From: Penicillium oxalicum
Lineage: Eukaryota; Ascomycota; Eurotiomycetes; Eurotiales; Aspergillaceae
Length of the DNA: 64,000 bases
NCBI RefSeq assembly: GCF_001723175.1
Contig: NC_064651.1
Coordinates: 1,674,001 to 1,738,000 of the forward strand
Direction: 5' to 3'
Below the pieces are notes generated by a model. The model was given only the letters and a program-made list of their open reading frames with translations, was not told the DNA's origin and did not search any database. Below, piece by piece: positions 21,961 through 34,234 of the stretch (the stretch's first letter is position 1; each line of letters begins with the position of its first letter). The translations under genes were made by a program, and so were the position numbers.

Positions 21961-24364
21961 ATGTCATCCTTGCCTCTCACCCAATCTCCGAAGTTGCCGG
22001 CCAGTCGAAACCGCAACTCTTTCCTTTCGAAATTCCGCTCTCCCCTCGGCGGTCGCAACCGCAGCATCACCGATTTCTACATCGACCCGGACGACCCATG
22101 GCGCTCATACTTCCCGGGCGATGTGATCAAGGGCACAGTGGTGGTGACGGTGGTGCGACCGGTTCGCATCACACACATTGTGATATGCCTACATGGGTAT
22201 GTCAAGGTATTTAAGAATGCGATCCCCGCGGGTGAAGCGCCCCCTGATCTAGGGTTTCTCGGCCCTGGACGCGGGCGACGCGGACCCGAGTATATGGGTA
22301 ACGGTCTGTCTACCTTGTTCGAAGATGAGATCGTTCTCTGTGGCGACGGACGTCTCAAGGAGGGTATCTACAAATTTCGCTTCGAGATGGGACTCCCTCC
22401 CTATGCTCTACCCAGCAGTCTCAATGTATGTCCCGGATTTCTCCTCTGCACCACCACCCTCTCCAATTGTTGCGCAACTGGAATCTTACTGACTGCCATT
22501 CGTTCGTACCCGAAGTTCGAACGGGGGACCATCGGATATGCGTTGACTTCAACTCTCACTCGACCCACGACCATGAATCCTATCATGACCTGCAGGAGAC
22601 GGGTCAACTTTCTCGAAAATATCGACATTGCTCCTTTTCCCGCGCCCAAAGCGCGCATCGTCACACTAGAGCCTATCTCGAAGCGAACCAAATCCAAGTC
22701 ACAAGCCAAATCAATCAATTCAGACGCGACCGCCGCCCCCGATTCCTGCTCAATAGACGTTCCCATCAACGGCGCGGCTGGTTCGGTTGATTTACGACCA
22801 CCCCTCAGTCCCTCTCCCAGCAATGTCAGCTCGTCCAGTCGCCCGAGCGAGAGCAGTCAGAGTTTCCAGATCGTGATTGACCCAGGCTCCGCTGCGAGCA
22901 CGGGGGGCCGCAACAGCGAGGGTCGCAGTGCGACTCCTTCAATGTCGGACAAGACCATCATTGCCAAGGCCGAAGTCTTGCGCGCGGGCGTGCTTCCAGG
23001 CGATACATTGCCCATCAAGGTGACCATCAACCATTGGAAACAAGTGCGCAGTGCGCACGGAATAGTCGTCACTCTCTATCGACAGGGTCGTATAGATATG
23101 CACCCTGCAATTCCGATCGGATCTACGGCGAACGGGAAAAAAACCGGTTTTTGAAGACTGTTATCCCCGCTCACGGACGGGACTCGGAGGGCTGACCCTC
23201 GGCACCAGTCGGACGAGCAGCACGTTTCGCAAAGATATGTCGCAGACATTCGCGCCGTTGATCGTAGATCCCACTAATATGACTGCCAATGTGAAAACTT
23301 CCATCCGTGTTCCGGAAGACGCATTCCCGACGATCACACGTGTGCCTGGTGCCATGATCAACTTTCGATACTATGTTGAAGTCGTGATTGATCTGCGGGG
23401 CAAGATCACATCTCCCGATCGATTCCTCCCTCGATTCAACATGGTCTCCGGGGGCAGCACATTTTCCCCGAGTGGCCAAGTCCTGAACCCCGGGGATGCG
23501 AATGGGAATCGTGTCACGACAAACTGGAGTGGCAATATCTTGGACACGGACCAAATTCGTCGGGAAAAAGGGGTAGTATCCATGGCCTTTGAAGTCGTCG
23601 TGGGTACGCGAGACAGTCAGCGCCGTCCAAACGCTGAACGAAAATCATCCGTGGCGGCGGAATCGACGTGGTCTCATCAGACTCCCCATCGTTCATCGAT
23701 CGTGGGCAACTCTGGCGAGAGAGAAGACTGGCCAGAAGCCAGCCCAATGCCGACCGCCCCTACCGACTACGGCGCTCCTGAGCACTACGACTACGATTTC
23801 GCCTACGACGGCCCATGGTCTGAGTATCCCGAAGAGTCGTCGCAAGCCTTCCAGCCCGAAGGCTGTATGACACCACTTCCGGAAACGTTGGAGCCCGCGG
23901 ATGAGAAAGCGCGATTACGCCGCCACGAGGACGCTCTGCTCCCGAGTCAGCCTCCCGAGGAAGAAGAGGCCGGACCGTCCCATGTGAACGGGGCTGAGCC
24001 AACGGCACCTGTACTCCCGGACGATGACCATTATCCGCAAGCCTACGAGCATCTTCCGCCACCGATGAGTAACGGGGGTCCGCATCCACTTCGGTCCGCT
24101 GAGTCCTTACAGACTGTTGTGCTCCCGAATGGTGATGGAGTGGGACCAAGCGAACCCACTGTGATGGCTGATGACAAACTTGAGCTCGAGAGACAGCGGC
24201 TTCTGCAGCACACCAGTGCCCCAAGCGCACCTCCGGCGGCCAGCAGTAGTTCTGAAGCTGGCGAGGCGTCCACTGCCCCAACGGCACCCGACTTTGATGA
24301 AGATGACCAATTGGTAGGCGGGACCGCCCACGCAGACGAGTCTCTTCCTCGATATCAGCGATAA
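21961..24364 (+). CDS. palF: PalF/Rim8 arrestin-like pH-signalling protein, frame broken once
   Basis: Arrestin of the ambient-pH pathway. Exons are 21961-22425 and 22516 onward; the 90 bp intron is GTATGT...AAG. Exon 1 carries the arrestin N-domain (DFYIDPDDPWRSYFPGDVIK, VRPVRITHIVICLHGYVKVF). After the intron come TLTRPTTMNP, RRRVNFLENIDIAPFPAPK and the C-domain with VTLYRQGRIDMHPAIP, all hallmarks of PalF. At 23137-23143 a run of seven A shifts the frame and leads to a stop at 23152. One nucleotide fewer would continue into the rest of the C-domain (SRTGLGGLTLG, FAPLIVDP, GAMINFRYYVEVVIDLRG) and a long disordered tail to 24364, giving about 770 aa, close to the family length. Known: PalF links the PalH receptor to ubiquitin/ESCRT and thereby PacC activation. 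The break is probably a sequence error, as the downstream frame is fully conserved. Confidence 0.88.
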
Positions 24365-24987
24365 CAGAGGCGTGGTGATTTCATATCTGGTGGGGCTTCA
24401 TCCCATTCTTAATTTCTATGTATATTCTGTTGCATCTCAGGGCGGTTCCTGGGCATATTTCTAAAAGATACCACATTTTACATATTTGATACATTTGACG
24501 TCTTCTTCGTTTGCCTCGTGGCACCCTGTGTCACGAGGTGCACGTGCTACATAAGCCTCCAAAGTTACACCAACTGTCTTTCTTCTCCCGCTTCAAATTT
24601 ACCTCATGTTCCATCTTCCGATCAAACTGATCAACTTTCATAAATCATCCTTCCATTCAACCCATCACATCCTATCTTTTCCACACAAAGAAACCCTCTT
24701 CACCCAATAACTCTGAGTGACAACGGAGTGGACTGGTCGGGGGGTTTCAAGCACCCCCTCAACAATTGACAGCTTCCTTTCCATCCCGTCTCTAGCCTTA
24801 TCTCGGAGGCTCGGGCGTACTTCGTCTTGGCACCCGCTACCCGCTTAGCGATAGCCTTTTACGACTCCTCCTGGACCTCGCCCCCCCCTGGTTCCCTTTT
24901 GATTTTTCTTTTTGCTGTTCAATTCATTTTTCCTCTTTCGCCTGGAGACTAGCTTGGAAAGCGCCCTCTTCCTCCCAACCTGTCACA
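24365..24987. other. Intergenic: palF 3' flank and shr3 promoter/leader
   Basis: About 0.6 kb. The downstream half is C/T-rich (e.g. 24600-24720 and 24880-24950), typical of a fungal core promoter and 5' UTR leading into the shr3 ATG at 24988. No gene seen. Confidence 0.6.
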
Positions 24988-25883
24988 ATGCCTTTCAAGA
25001 GCGGGTCGTTCGCGACCTTCCTCATCCTTTGCCGTAAGTAAGCCAGCGAGAGTGTCCTTGATCTCACCCCTCCCTCTCTATCAGCTCCGAATTGGTTCCC
25101 CCGTGGCCTTGCCAACACCCAGACGCAAGACATCTCCGGAGCAAAAAGAATCTCCCGAACGACTCTGCAGAATTGAATCATCTTGAAAAAGAGAATGAAG
25201 AAGACAGGAAAGGAAAAAAACCTCCGCACATAGACTAACAATGGTTCTCTCTCTCCCCAGCAACATGCTTCTTCCTGGGCATCATCTTCTCCATGTTCCC
25301 CTATGACTATCCCATTCTCTGGTCAACTGTGCCCACCTCGGCCTCCCACTTCGACTACTTTGAAGCCCACCTTCGCTTCCTCCATGCCTCGCCGCCGCTG
25401 ATCCCGCGCATTCTGCACATCGTCATCTTCCTCGGGATCGCCGGCCTCGTGACCAAACTCTACCGTCCCTCCGAGTCCAACATGCTCTTCGACGGTGCTT
25501 CCCTGGTCCTCTACATGTGCGGTGTTACCGTCTACATCGCCAATATCGTCAAGGGTCTGCGTCTTGCCTCGGCCGGTCAATACGGTGCCGAGCTCGCTAC
25601 CACTCCCGACGACAAGGACCAGATCCTTGGTCGCGAGGACTCGCTCAAGGTCATGGCCGCGAGTAACACCATTCTGGCCTTGGTGCTGGTCGGCGTGCTC
25701 GTTCTGCAGGCTGGCCAGTGGTATGCGGAGCGCAAGGATGCGCAGGAGTCGGAGACCATCGCGGCCGAGGCGGCGGCGGCGCAGAAAAAGTCCGAGGCTG
25801 ATGTGCCCGCTTCGACCACGACGACTGGCGCGGCGACCGGCAAGCCGGGTCGTCAGGGAAGTCAGCGTAAGAAGAGCAATTAG
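24988..25883 (+). CDS. shr3: Shr3, ER packaging chaperone for amino-acid permeases
   Basis: 222 aa from two exons, 24988-25033 and 25261-25883, with a 227 bp intron, the longest intron in the window. The junction yields FATFLILCPTCFFLGIIFSMFPYDYPILW, the characteristic Shr3 start. Four TM helices are visible: LILCPTCFFLGIIFSMF, ILHIVIFLGIAGLV, ASLVLYMCGVTVYIANIV and ILALVLVGVLVLQAG. A cytosolic tail is rich in Ala, Thr and Lys and ends in QRKKSN. Known: Shr3 is an ER membrane protein that prevents aggregation of amino-acid permeases and helps load them into COPII vesicles. The size, helix count and charged C-tail agree with the family. The ATG is in a good context (CACAATGCC). Confidence 0.9.
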
Positions 25884-26564
25884 TGGCCTTTACACTCTGG
25901 AAGGAGCCGAGTGGTGTTTCAGTTTTCCATCTGATGGCCGTTTCTCTGGGGATTGAATTTGTACTCTCTCCTCTCCCCCTTTTTCTTTTCCCTGTGTCTT
26001 CTCGCTGGGGCGATGTGTCGTGGATTCCGTAGTCACTTTGAGGCTGATTGGGAGGCGAGGGATTACACATGTAATTTTAGGGGCGCGTGCAACACTCCAT
26101 GGTCATCTCACCAAAAATGGGAGCATTTGTGCTTTGCAGAGTGTTGAGCAATTACAATGGCAAAAAGTTGTTCTGGGCTATCAGCGCAGAGAAAACGAAA
26201 GAAGGAAAGGATCATGGCAATGACAAGAGTAATTGCGTCCAGCGAGACGCTATCTCCACTACCATTTTTGCCCCTATGTACACACAAGAGGTCGATGTTG
26301 GCGGTGAGATATGTTTATGTACGAGTGAGGTGACATTGGACGCGTGAGAATTGGGCGAGGACCTGGTTGGTCTTTGCCAAGTCAAGTCTGACACACCAAG
26401 TAATTGCAAGAAGCGTCCATAGCTTGGTTGAGGAACGGAAGGTGGTAACAAGATGGAGAATGGAATCATGCCGCCAGAGGGGGAATCATAATGATGGACA
26501 AAAACGAATGTCAAGAAGAGTAGGTTGATGCAGAGATTGGCCGGAGCCCAAATTCGTTACCGGA
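25884..26564. other. Convergent intergenic region
   Basis: About 0.7 kb between the convergent stop codons of shr3 (plus) and the next gene (minus). No supported gene; short frames lack homology cues. Confidence 0.6.
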
Positions 26565-27781
26565 TCATGCAAATGAGAATGGACTACGCGGCAAGTCCGG
26601 GGAGCGTGGACTGAGGGCCTTGGCAAAGAGGTCGTCACCGTTGTCAGCGCTCGACGGGTGGGCGAGGGTCGTCACGGTACTGATGGCGGCAAACCCGCCC
26701 AAGCCAGTGAATTGCTGTGCTTCTTGCACCGGCTCAGGTGGGTGAAGCGCAAAGGGTCGCAGTGTTTCAGAGCCAGTGTGAATTGACTGAAGTTTGGTAG
26801 TCGGGACTGCGTGGGTGTCCGGGGTCAGCATCGAGTATGGAGCCCGATTAGCCACGCTCCGGAAAGAACTGAACGAGGAGACAGCGACATCGGGCGATTG
26901 AGGTGAAAGTAAATGTGCAGGGTCGGAGCCTGGATATGATTCATGGTCAGCTTTCCCGCCTAATGAGAGCGGTGGAAGGAATGAAAGCGCCTACCACTGT
27001 TCGCCGACAATTCCTTCTCGCCAGTCCGGAGCTTCAGTCCTTTCAATTTCTCGGCCAATTTCCGCCCGCTGACAGGAGACACCGGCGTGGCCGGTCCTGT
27101 CGGATATACCGAGGCAGAAGTTGACGGGTCGTGGGCGTTGATGGGGCCTTCTTGGCCATGTGGGCTTAGGCCAAAGTTGCCTTCGATCCATTCCTTCTCC
27201 TGCACGGCCATGTGTAGCGCAACGCCCTCTGCGTTGATGGCCATTTCATGCTCGATTTCTTTCTGCAATACTCGTAACCGCTTCTTGGCCCAAATTGTAT
27301 GTAGCACGCCTTTCTTGCCCGCCGCCCGACCCGTGGCCCCCAGCTCCGGAGGGAAAATCGCAGGTAAAGGGTTTAGCTGTAGGCTTTCCCGAGCCTGGGG
27401 AGGCTGGGGAGAGCAGGTGTCGACATGTGGAGGATCAAACGACAAAGTCACGACCGGTGGAATGGTCACATTTGGCGGGAGGAGGAAGTAGAAGCGTCGA
27501 GTGGTCTCGTCGGGGCGTTCCTGTGCCGGTAGCACCGTGGTCTTGCCTTCCCAGGACACTTGCCATGAGCCGTCTGCGGCAGATCTGGTCAGGTCGTCAT
27601 CCTCCCATTCAATCATCAAGATCTTGGTTCCATCGTTGCCCTTTCCAGCCTCGAACTCAAATCGAGCCAGCGCTGTGATAGACAGACCACCACCACACCT
27701 GGGACCGCGCGGAGTTTCCAGTTCAGCGAATTCGCTGTCCGGGGAAAAAGCGGGACGGAACTGGGACTGGGACTGCGCCAT
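26565..27781 (-). CDS. Unrecognised hypothetical protein with a beta-rich N-terminal part
   Basis: 383 aa in two exons, 26995-27781 and 26565-26929, with a 65 bp intron (GTAGGC...CCAG). Splicing joins SANSG to SDPAHLLSPQSPDVAVSSF in frame, which supports the model. I do not recognise the family. Residues 30-125 look like a compact beta-rich domain (SITALARFEFEAGKG, KILMIEWEDDD, GSWQVSWEGK, RRFYFLLPPN, VVTLSFDPP). Residues 165-205 form a charged helix (KKRLRVLQKEIEHEMAINAE), then the protein turns Pro/Ser/Thr-rich with several SP/TP sites (VSPVSGRKLAEKL, SPRSPDLPRSPF), possible kinase targets. No signal peptide or TM helix is present, so a cytosolic or nuclear protein is likely. A 16-base G run on the plus strand lies 114 bp upstream of the ATG. 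Confidence 0.7.
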
Positions 27782-30700
27782 CGCTCGGACTGTCAGAGAC
27801 AACTCCAGTCTGAGTGAAGTGTGGAGGGTACTTTATTTGGAAATTAGGGGGGGCCTGGTGTTCGTGGGATGAGCGCGTCGTGGGGAGAGGGAGTGGGGGG
27901 GGGGGGGGGGTAAGGAGAGAAGGGCCGTGAGGTAATCGATCAGGAGATGTCTGGACGAAGAGGGGAAGTCTGGTCCAACAAAGATCACTGCGTCCAGACG
28001 TGCTGTCTGCCTGCCATACCTGAGAGAGACCGTCAGAGTGACTGATGCTCGTGCATTCACTTACGGACAGGGATTCAAGTGGGCCGAGCTAATTATAGAC
28101 CATCCCGTCTTGGCATGTGCGTCCATTCAGGAAGCGATGAACATGGCCCTCGTTCGATCTACGTGAGAAAGCCGATTGACCCCTCACTCTGCTACCGCTG
28201 CACTTGTATAGACCTGCAAAACACCTGGAACTTGATGACCTGGATCACATGAGCGACCTTGTCATGGAGTTTTAGGAGGGGACGGAAGTCATATCGCTTG
28301 GCTTGTGCCTTGCAGTGACTCCATGAGGCTTTGTCTCCATGAAGCGGTAATAGTTCCATGAGACCAAAGAAATTTCAGCGTCTGAAGAGTGAGCTCCATC
28401 AATATCCCTCAGAGGGCCAGAGGTTTGGAGGTTCATTATGAGAAGAATCGAAGCCGACTGGGTACACTCAACGTCGGTCATGGACAGCACCTATACGCCG
28501 CTTGGAAGGATGATGAAGGTCATCGCCATAGTCATTCAAATAGGCCACAGTAACAAGCCAATTTCTATTCATCCCTTCAAATCCTAATTGAAGACACGAA
28601 GTGGTGAAAAATTCACTCGTTCGGGGGTTGGATCGTATTCGATCTTTGTCGTGAGAGGAGCACGTGGCTGAAGGATAGCCCAACTGGGAAATGGTTAGTC
28701 GCAGGTTTCGTCCAGTGCCAGAATGACCTGTAAACCCATGAAGAATCTCGGAAAGAGAAGCCCGGAGGACTGGACTGACCCACGGGGGTTGAGCTTCTGC
28801 CATAAATGTCGACTGGGGATGGGAGACCGACGAGGGGTCCGTCGGTGGTCACCGGATAAAGAGTCTCGCTCTCTTGTTTGCGAAGTAGCCCTGGACTGAA
28901 ACCTCAAGGCTGGAAACCGGTCGTTTGGTGTAATGTACAATAAGTATGATACGGTCTCATACAAACCAAAGCTCTACTGCAGAAGGTCATGTCTGTAGTC
29001 AGTGGCGTTGATCAATGTGAAAAGCTACTGATGAATGCATGCAGGCATCACTTCAAGGGATGCGTGACTTCATCAAGTATCAACTAGTATATCCCGCGAC
29101 ACGGAGCGTGTGATAAGGGCAGAACCGCCAGAGTGGCCCCATCGGCACTTGGTCACGATGCTGTGCCGCAGAACATGTTATTTTAGGTACTCGAGGGGTA
29201 ACCGTGGCTGAATTCAAGCCAGAGGTGATGAAGGCAAAGGGATGGGTGAAGGTTGTCCATAGAAATGGTGGATCGAAGTGCGAAATTCGCCTCTTGGTGT
29301 GACGAGCGTCCGTAGCCGACATATCATGATCCACTTACGTGAAGAGGAAACCACACGAGTATTCAATTGATCGGCGAGCTATCCTTAAAGAACATGAATG
29401 AGCCATGAGGTATGAGGGGCATGCACATTTGAAATTGCAAGCGATAGGTTAATTATAGCATACGGCACTTCATGCAGCACAAAGGAAGGTCTTAAAATAG
29501 TCCAGAGATGCTCATGGAATCTATTTTTGAATCGAAGGCCGAAGGTCTCGTCTAGGCAAGACGGACGACTGGCAGAACCGTGATCCATCGCAATTATCAC
29601 CTATCATATCAAGGCATCAAAAAGAGGAAACAGAAAAGAGCAATCAGGTCTATAGGCTCTCGTTTTGCCCATGCGTAAGATCGGACAGGCACAGCCAGAA
29701 ACGACTGGAGGCCAGTGACTTCAATAAGCCAAGGGATTTGGTAGGGCTGGGAAGAGCAGGCCTCGAAGATCTGTACCTGGTTGGCTCATTGATTCAAGGA
29801 CTAGGTACCTATGAGTTTAACTTACGAATTAAGTATGGGATCGCGACAGAGAAGAACTGATCCATTATCTTACCTCCTACTGGGCCTCGATACTCAATGA
29901 ACCGGATTAGCCCCTTCTTTGAACGTCTGAACTTCTCCTTGAGACCTGACAAGGCTTTTGATCATGTATCTTGGTGTCCTACCAATTCTAAAGAATTGAA
30001 AACCTGGAAGGAACTTTGAAGTGTACATAGATGTCTCTGGTAGATCTCAACTGATCCAGCTTGAAGGACAATTTATTCAACACAAGAAAAGCGGATCGGC
30101 TTTCCATCTTATCTTCATATAGAAACTGCGGGAAATCTCCCAATAGCAGTTTATTTTTTGCCTTCAAGGTCAATGATGCGTCATTAGAACCCATGGAGTA
30201 ATGACGATATCGCAGACTCTTAATGTCTTTGAGAATAGACAAAACAAAAAGCTGTACACATGATTTTCGGACAAATGGATTATTTCTCATTGAGGACTTA
30301 GATCCGTGGATGTTCTATCAAAAGAGAATCTGTAATCTGAATGTTTCCAAGATGGCCTGCAACATTTCAGACTATAGCGATTAGGTACCTTGTGAAGGAC
30401 CGGTTGATGGACTTGATAGCAAAAAAGGACACTTGAGAAGGTCGCTCCCTCAGGAATCGTAGCTTCACTCGGTCATCAGTGAAACAGCCCGAAGTGGGAC
30501 TGAATACGCGCCATTGAATTTGGTAGGACGGACAAACAGACAAGTGATGAGGGAAGCAGCTGCCTCGCCACGTCACTGTGAACCTATTTTAAGAGCGACG
30601 GAGTCCAAATCAGGTTGATGTGCATTTTTTAGTACTGCTTTCTTTGTTGGAAGTGAAAGTGCAAGACAAGGATGTAAGAGACTGCGGTAGTGGTGCGACA

Positions 30701-33520
30701 TCAATGTACAAACATAGATTCTACTACCTACAGTACCTCCTGTTACTGATGTTCGGTAAGTAAAGTCGAAAAGATAGACCCACAGTCAAGCGGGGTAGCG
30801 GGGCCACATGTCCTAAAGTTCTCGTTCCCGGGTTCTGGCATTCCATAAGGAGTATAGCGCCGGCGCTTAACTGCATCTCCTCCTTCAATGCAGCTTGGCC
30901 AAAAAGCTCCATGATTGGTTCGGCAGGTAAGTACGCTGTCAGTATACTATTTCTGGGCACATGTCTCTTTGTGATGGTGATAGATGTAGAGAGCCAATAT
31001 AAACAACGAGTCTCATCAAGTTGAGAGCATGTGGTTGTTTTCTCAAGTTTGTGAGAAACTTTATTCACAACTCGGATCTTTCCGCGTGTCGCATGCTGGA
31101 TGAATGCACTCCCTATTGCCTGACTGGCAGATCCCTCAAGTCCCCTAGTCTCTGACGGGACCAGCCATCTTCCTCGAGTTAGTTGTTCTACAGTGACGTT
31201 TCGCACGAAAGCCACTAAAAACACCCCATTTACCGAGCCGTGATGATCACCTAACGACAAATTTATGTATGATCCAAGCGCCCAGCAAGATATGAAACAA
31301 TGGCGAAGGAGGTGGGGAAGGTGCTACTGTGCCTGCAGTGAAGACCTTGAATTCTGAGGGGGTTAATCTTCAGCGCTGTTTGAAACGCACCATGTCCTTG
31401 GTCCAATCATGGCTGAGATCCTGGTGTGATTCATCCGAACATTCACATCTGGGAAAAAAAAAAACTTCTCTGCAGTATCAACATCCACTAATCCACTCAG
31501 ATTGTATATGTCTCCCTGGAGTGCACTGCTTTCTTGGTGCATCTTTACTGGAAGGGAGGGATCGTCATCCTCTTCGAAGGTAATGAGTATGAGCAGTAAA
31601 ACCTGTTTGGTGAATCAATGGAATTGAGAAGCAAAATACCGTCTTCAAAATATACTTCCAAGGGGAAAGGCGGAGACTCCGGACTCGGTTTCATAAGAAG
31701 ACGGTGTGAATACATCATAATTGAGGTCCTATAATCACACGGGCTGTTTGGCACTATGCAAACGACAAAGTTTACTTTTCCTGAAACTTCCCCCATCAGT
31801 ACCGTGACCTGGTGTATTATTACCATACACTGTGTATAAATACAGTCCTCAACCCCCTATGCACCTTGACCAATACATAGGCGGCGTTTGCCTTTACTGA
31901 ATGCCGAGAATGATCGGGAACAGAGGGCTTGAACATCATATACATTTCTATGCAAAGTGGTTACTACAAGGTTAAGTCTACAAAGAGTTGCCCAAGTTCT
32001 TGTCGATGGATATCGATGACAGTAAATTTCGATAACTATAAGATGTATACAAGCCCCCTTCGTAGAGAATTGCAAACCACTGGAGTCATGTGGCTCTTCG
32101 TAACTTTGACTTTGGTTACCAGCCTTATGAGATGTACTAATGTAACGCGGGGCTATCAAAAGGGAAGAATGTCATCAAAAAGTGGCCTGTAGGTAGAATT
32201 CAATATGGCACGGTGAAACCTGTACTAACGGATGATTCCAATGACGCACCCGGGCCCTTTCTCGTCGAAAGTTATTCTCCGCCCAACAAGGGTCAAGGCT
32301 GCCGACACTCACAAAGGCAAGCGAGATGAGACTCGAGGAAGCGCGGGGCCAAGATATCATGACTCGCGTTTTAATGTTGGACTATGATTTGATAAGCCAC
32401 CAGTCGGAAACCATGTTTACAAGAGTTTTTCAATGATTTTCCAAGACCGGTCTTGACGCAATGACCCGTGCTTCAAAGCCCAAAAGTCCCAAAGAGTGGA
32501 ACTAGGGGCTAAAAAGGCTCGAGGATCACTTTATCGCTATCCCGATGAGATGAAAGCCTACGTTGTTGGCAGAGCCTCCCAGATTCGACACGTGGAAAAC
32601 CACAAATCAGACACAGAGAAATCTGTTGGTTTGACCCAAAGGAGTGGGTATGCCCTCCAAGATTGAGGCTGTACTAAACGGTAAGCATGACGTGTTGGAT
32701 CTATGCTGCTTCTAGCCTAGAGCTGGGGGCCGGAGGGCTCGTAGGATGAGTCTAGTCGCAATGTAAAGCATCGATCTTGGCCCACTTCGAGGCTCAAATG
32801 CAAGTGTGCCCGAGTTGTAGTCAAAGACAGCAGAGAACCCGGGAATCCTTTGAAAACTGTCTGTCTCTGTGTGCCTTGACTTCTGGCTTCATAATTGAGC
32901 ATGATATTCTAGGCTGGGCCTTTCAGCTTGTCCGTGGTTTGGCGAGTCACGCGCATAACTTGAATTTCTAGCAGGCGCAATGAAAATGGGACATCCATAT
33001 GGGTGCCTTGAGCCTGATGAACGACGTATCGACCTAGTGAAATTGCATCTCACCATGGAAAGAATTTATACTACCCGTGACATAATTTGATGTGCAGGGT
33101 ACTTACAGGTAAAGATATTGATGGTCTTCTTACGATCAGCAATCCAAATCACGTAGCCAGATGACATTATTTCTTCCTGCGAATCACGATTCACTACTTA
33201 TCTTCAGTGAGACACAAGTCTCATCTGACTCGAGATTCATAGGAGTCGCAGGCGCACATCGGGAAAGATAGAGTAATGCCAAATCACAACAGCAACTGAA
33301 TAATGCGGGGGTCATATTGATTACGTGGTATTTCATGGTAAGCCCAGCTTCGCAAAACCAAAACATAGTGACCAGCACAACCCGCTGTATGGTTTTGAAC
33401 AAAAGAAAACGCTCTTCTCACCCGGAACTCCAGGCACTTCCATCGCTAATAGCTTCTGATAGCTAGATGCAAAGACAAAAATGGACAATGATGGGTCAAA
33501 TGACATGATGGGCCTGCACA
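27782..33520. other. 5.7 kb gene-poor block
   Basis: No gene could be supported. The first 115 bp hold the promoter of the upstream minus-strand gene, including a G16 run at 27895-27910. The rest shows many short frames on both strands with frequent stops. The longest, 30724-31260 on the minus strand (178 aa), has no recognisable domain and unconvincing composition. I see no terminal repeats, transposase/RT motifs or tRNA boxes. Decayed repeats remain possible. Confidence 0.5.
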
Positions 33521-34234
33521 TCACACCTTCCCATGATCTTCCTTTCCTTGTACCTCCTTGGACTCTTGGTGCGCCCTTGACTCCTTGAGCCCCTTGGCCT
33601 CTTTGATGTCTTTGATGTCTTTGCCTTCGCGACACTTGCGCCGTTTGCCCTTGGGAGGAGCATCGAGATGCGTGCGTTTGTATGTCACAGTCCGAGTGAC
33701 CACCTGCTTCACACTGACGGGTTTTCCACTCGCGCTGCGTGGTGGCTCAATATATCGAAGCCTCCAGTCACTTGATGGAGAAAAGGGAGTCCGTAGCGAT
33801 GTGGCACTCTTGGGCGACTCGGTAACGGGGGAATATTTTAAAGAGGCGGGAATGCGGAGGCGTCGAGGAACTGGGAGATTTCGGCGCAAAGATACCGCGG
33901 ACAATGGTGTTGGTGGTGGCAGTGATACAGTAGGGGATCGAGCAAAATCCCCGAGAGAAAAGGTGCCGCTCAATGCACTAACGGGCTGAGACGACGGCAA
34001 GGTGGAGGTAGATTTGAGTGGAGATTTGGAGTTGTAGTCCTCCAGAAATCTCAAATAGGAGCTTGGAATGGCCGACTGAGGGGTGAGGGGAGTGGACGTC
34101 TTGGAAGTGAGGGAATCCTCCTCTTGTTTGATGGCATCCGAGATACTGGAGGGGCAGTCGTCATGGAATTCTGACGGAAAACTTGCGCTCTTGGGGGTTT
34201 TTAAGGGCGGTAGAATAGGTTTGACGGTCGGCAT
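33521..34234 (-). CDS. Basic, Pro/Ser-rich hypothetical protein
   Basis: Intronless 237 aa frame from the ATG at 34234. It is rich in Pro, Ser, Thr and Lys and lacks hydrophobic segments. There are many SP/TP sites in the first 150 residues (e.g. LPPLKTPKS, SKSPLKSTST, ARSPTVSLPPPTPLS). The best-ordered part (about 140-205) contains SATSLRTPFSPSSDWRLRYI, VSVKQVVTRTVTYKRTHLD and PPKGKRRKC, the last a likely nuclear signal. The C-terminus is low-complexity, built on Lys-Asp/Glu-Ile and Lys-Glu repeats, reflected in DNA repeats near 33600-33625. I recall a similar VTRTVTYKRT segment in other Eurotiales hypotheticals but know no function. A nuclear, phosphorylated, disordered protein is the most that can be inferred. 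Confidence 0.65.
   Translation of the reverse strand: MPTVKPILPPLKTPKSASFPSEFHDDCPSSISDAIKQEEDSLTSKTSTPLTPQSAIPSSYLRFLEDYNSKSPLKSTSTLPSSQPVSALSGTFSLGDFARSPTVSLPPPTPLSAVSLRRNLPVPRRLRIPASLKYSPVTESPKSATSLRTPFSPSSDWRLRYIEPPRSASGKPVSVKQVVTRTVTYKRTHLDAPPKGKRRKCREGKDIKDIKEAKGLKESRAHQESKEVQGKEDHGKV

Noticed and set aside
30724..31260. 178-residue minus-strand frame in the gene desert
   Set aside because: No recognisable motif, no leader or splice context; length alone is not enough.
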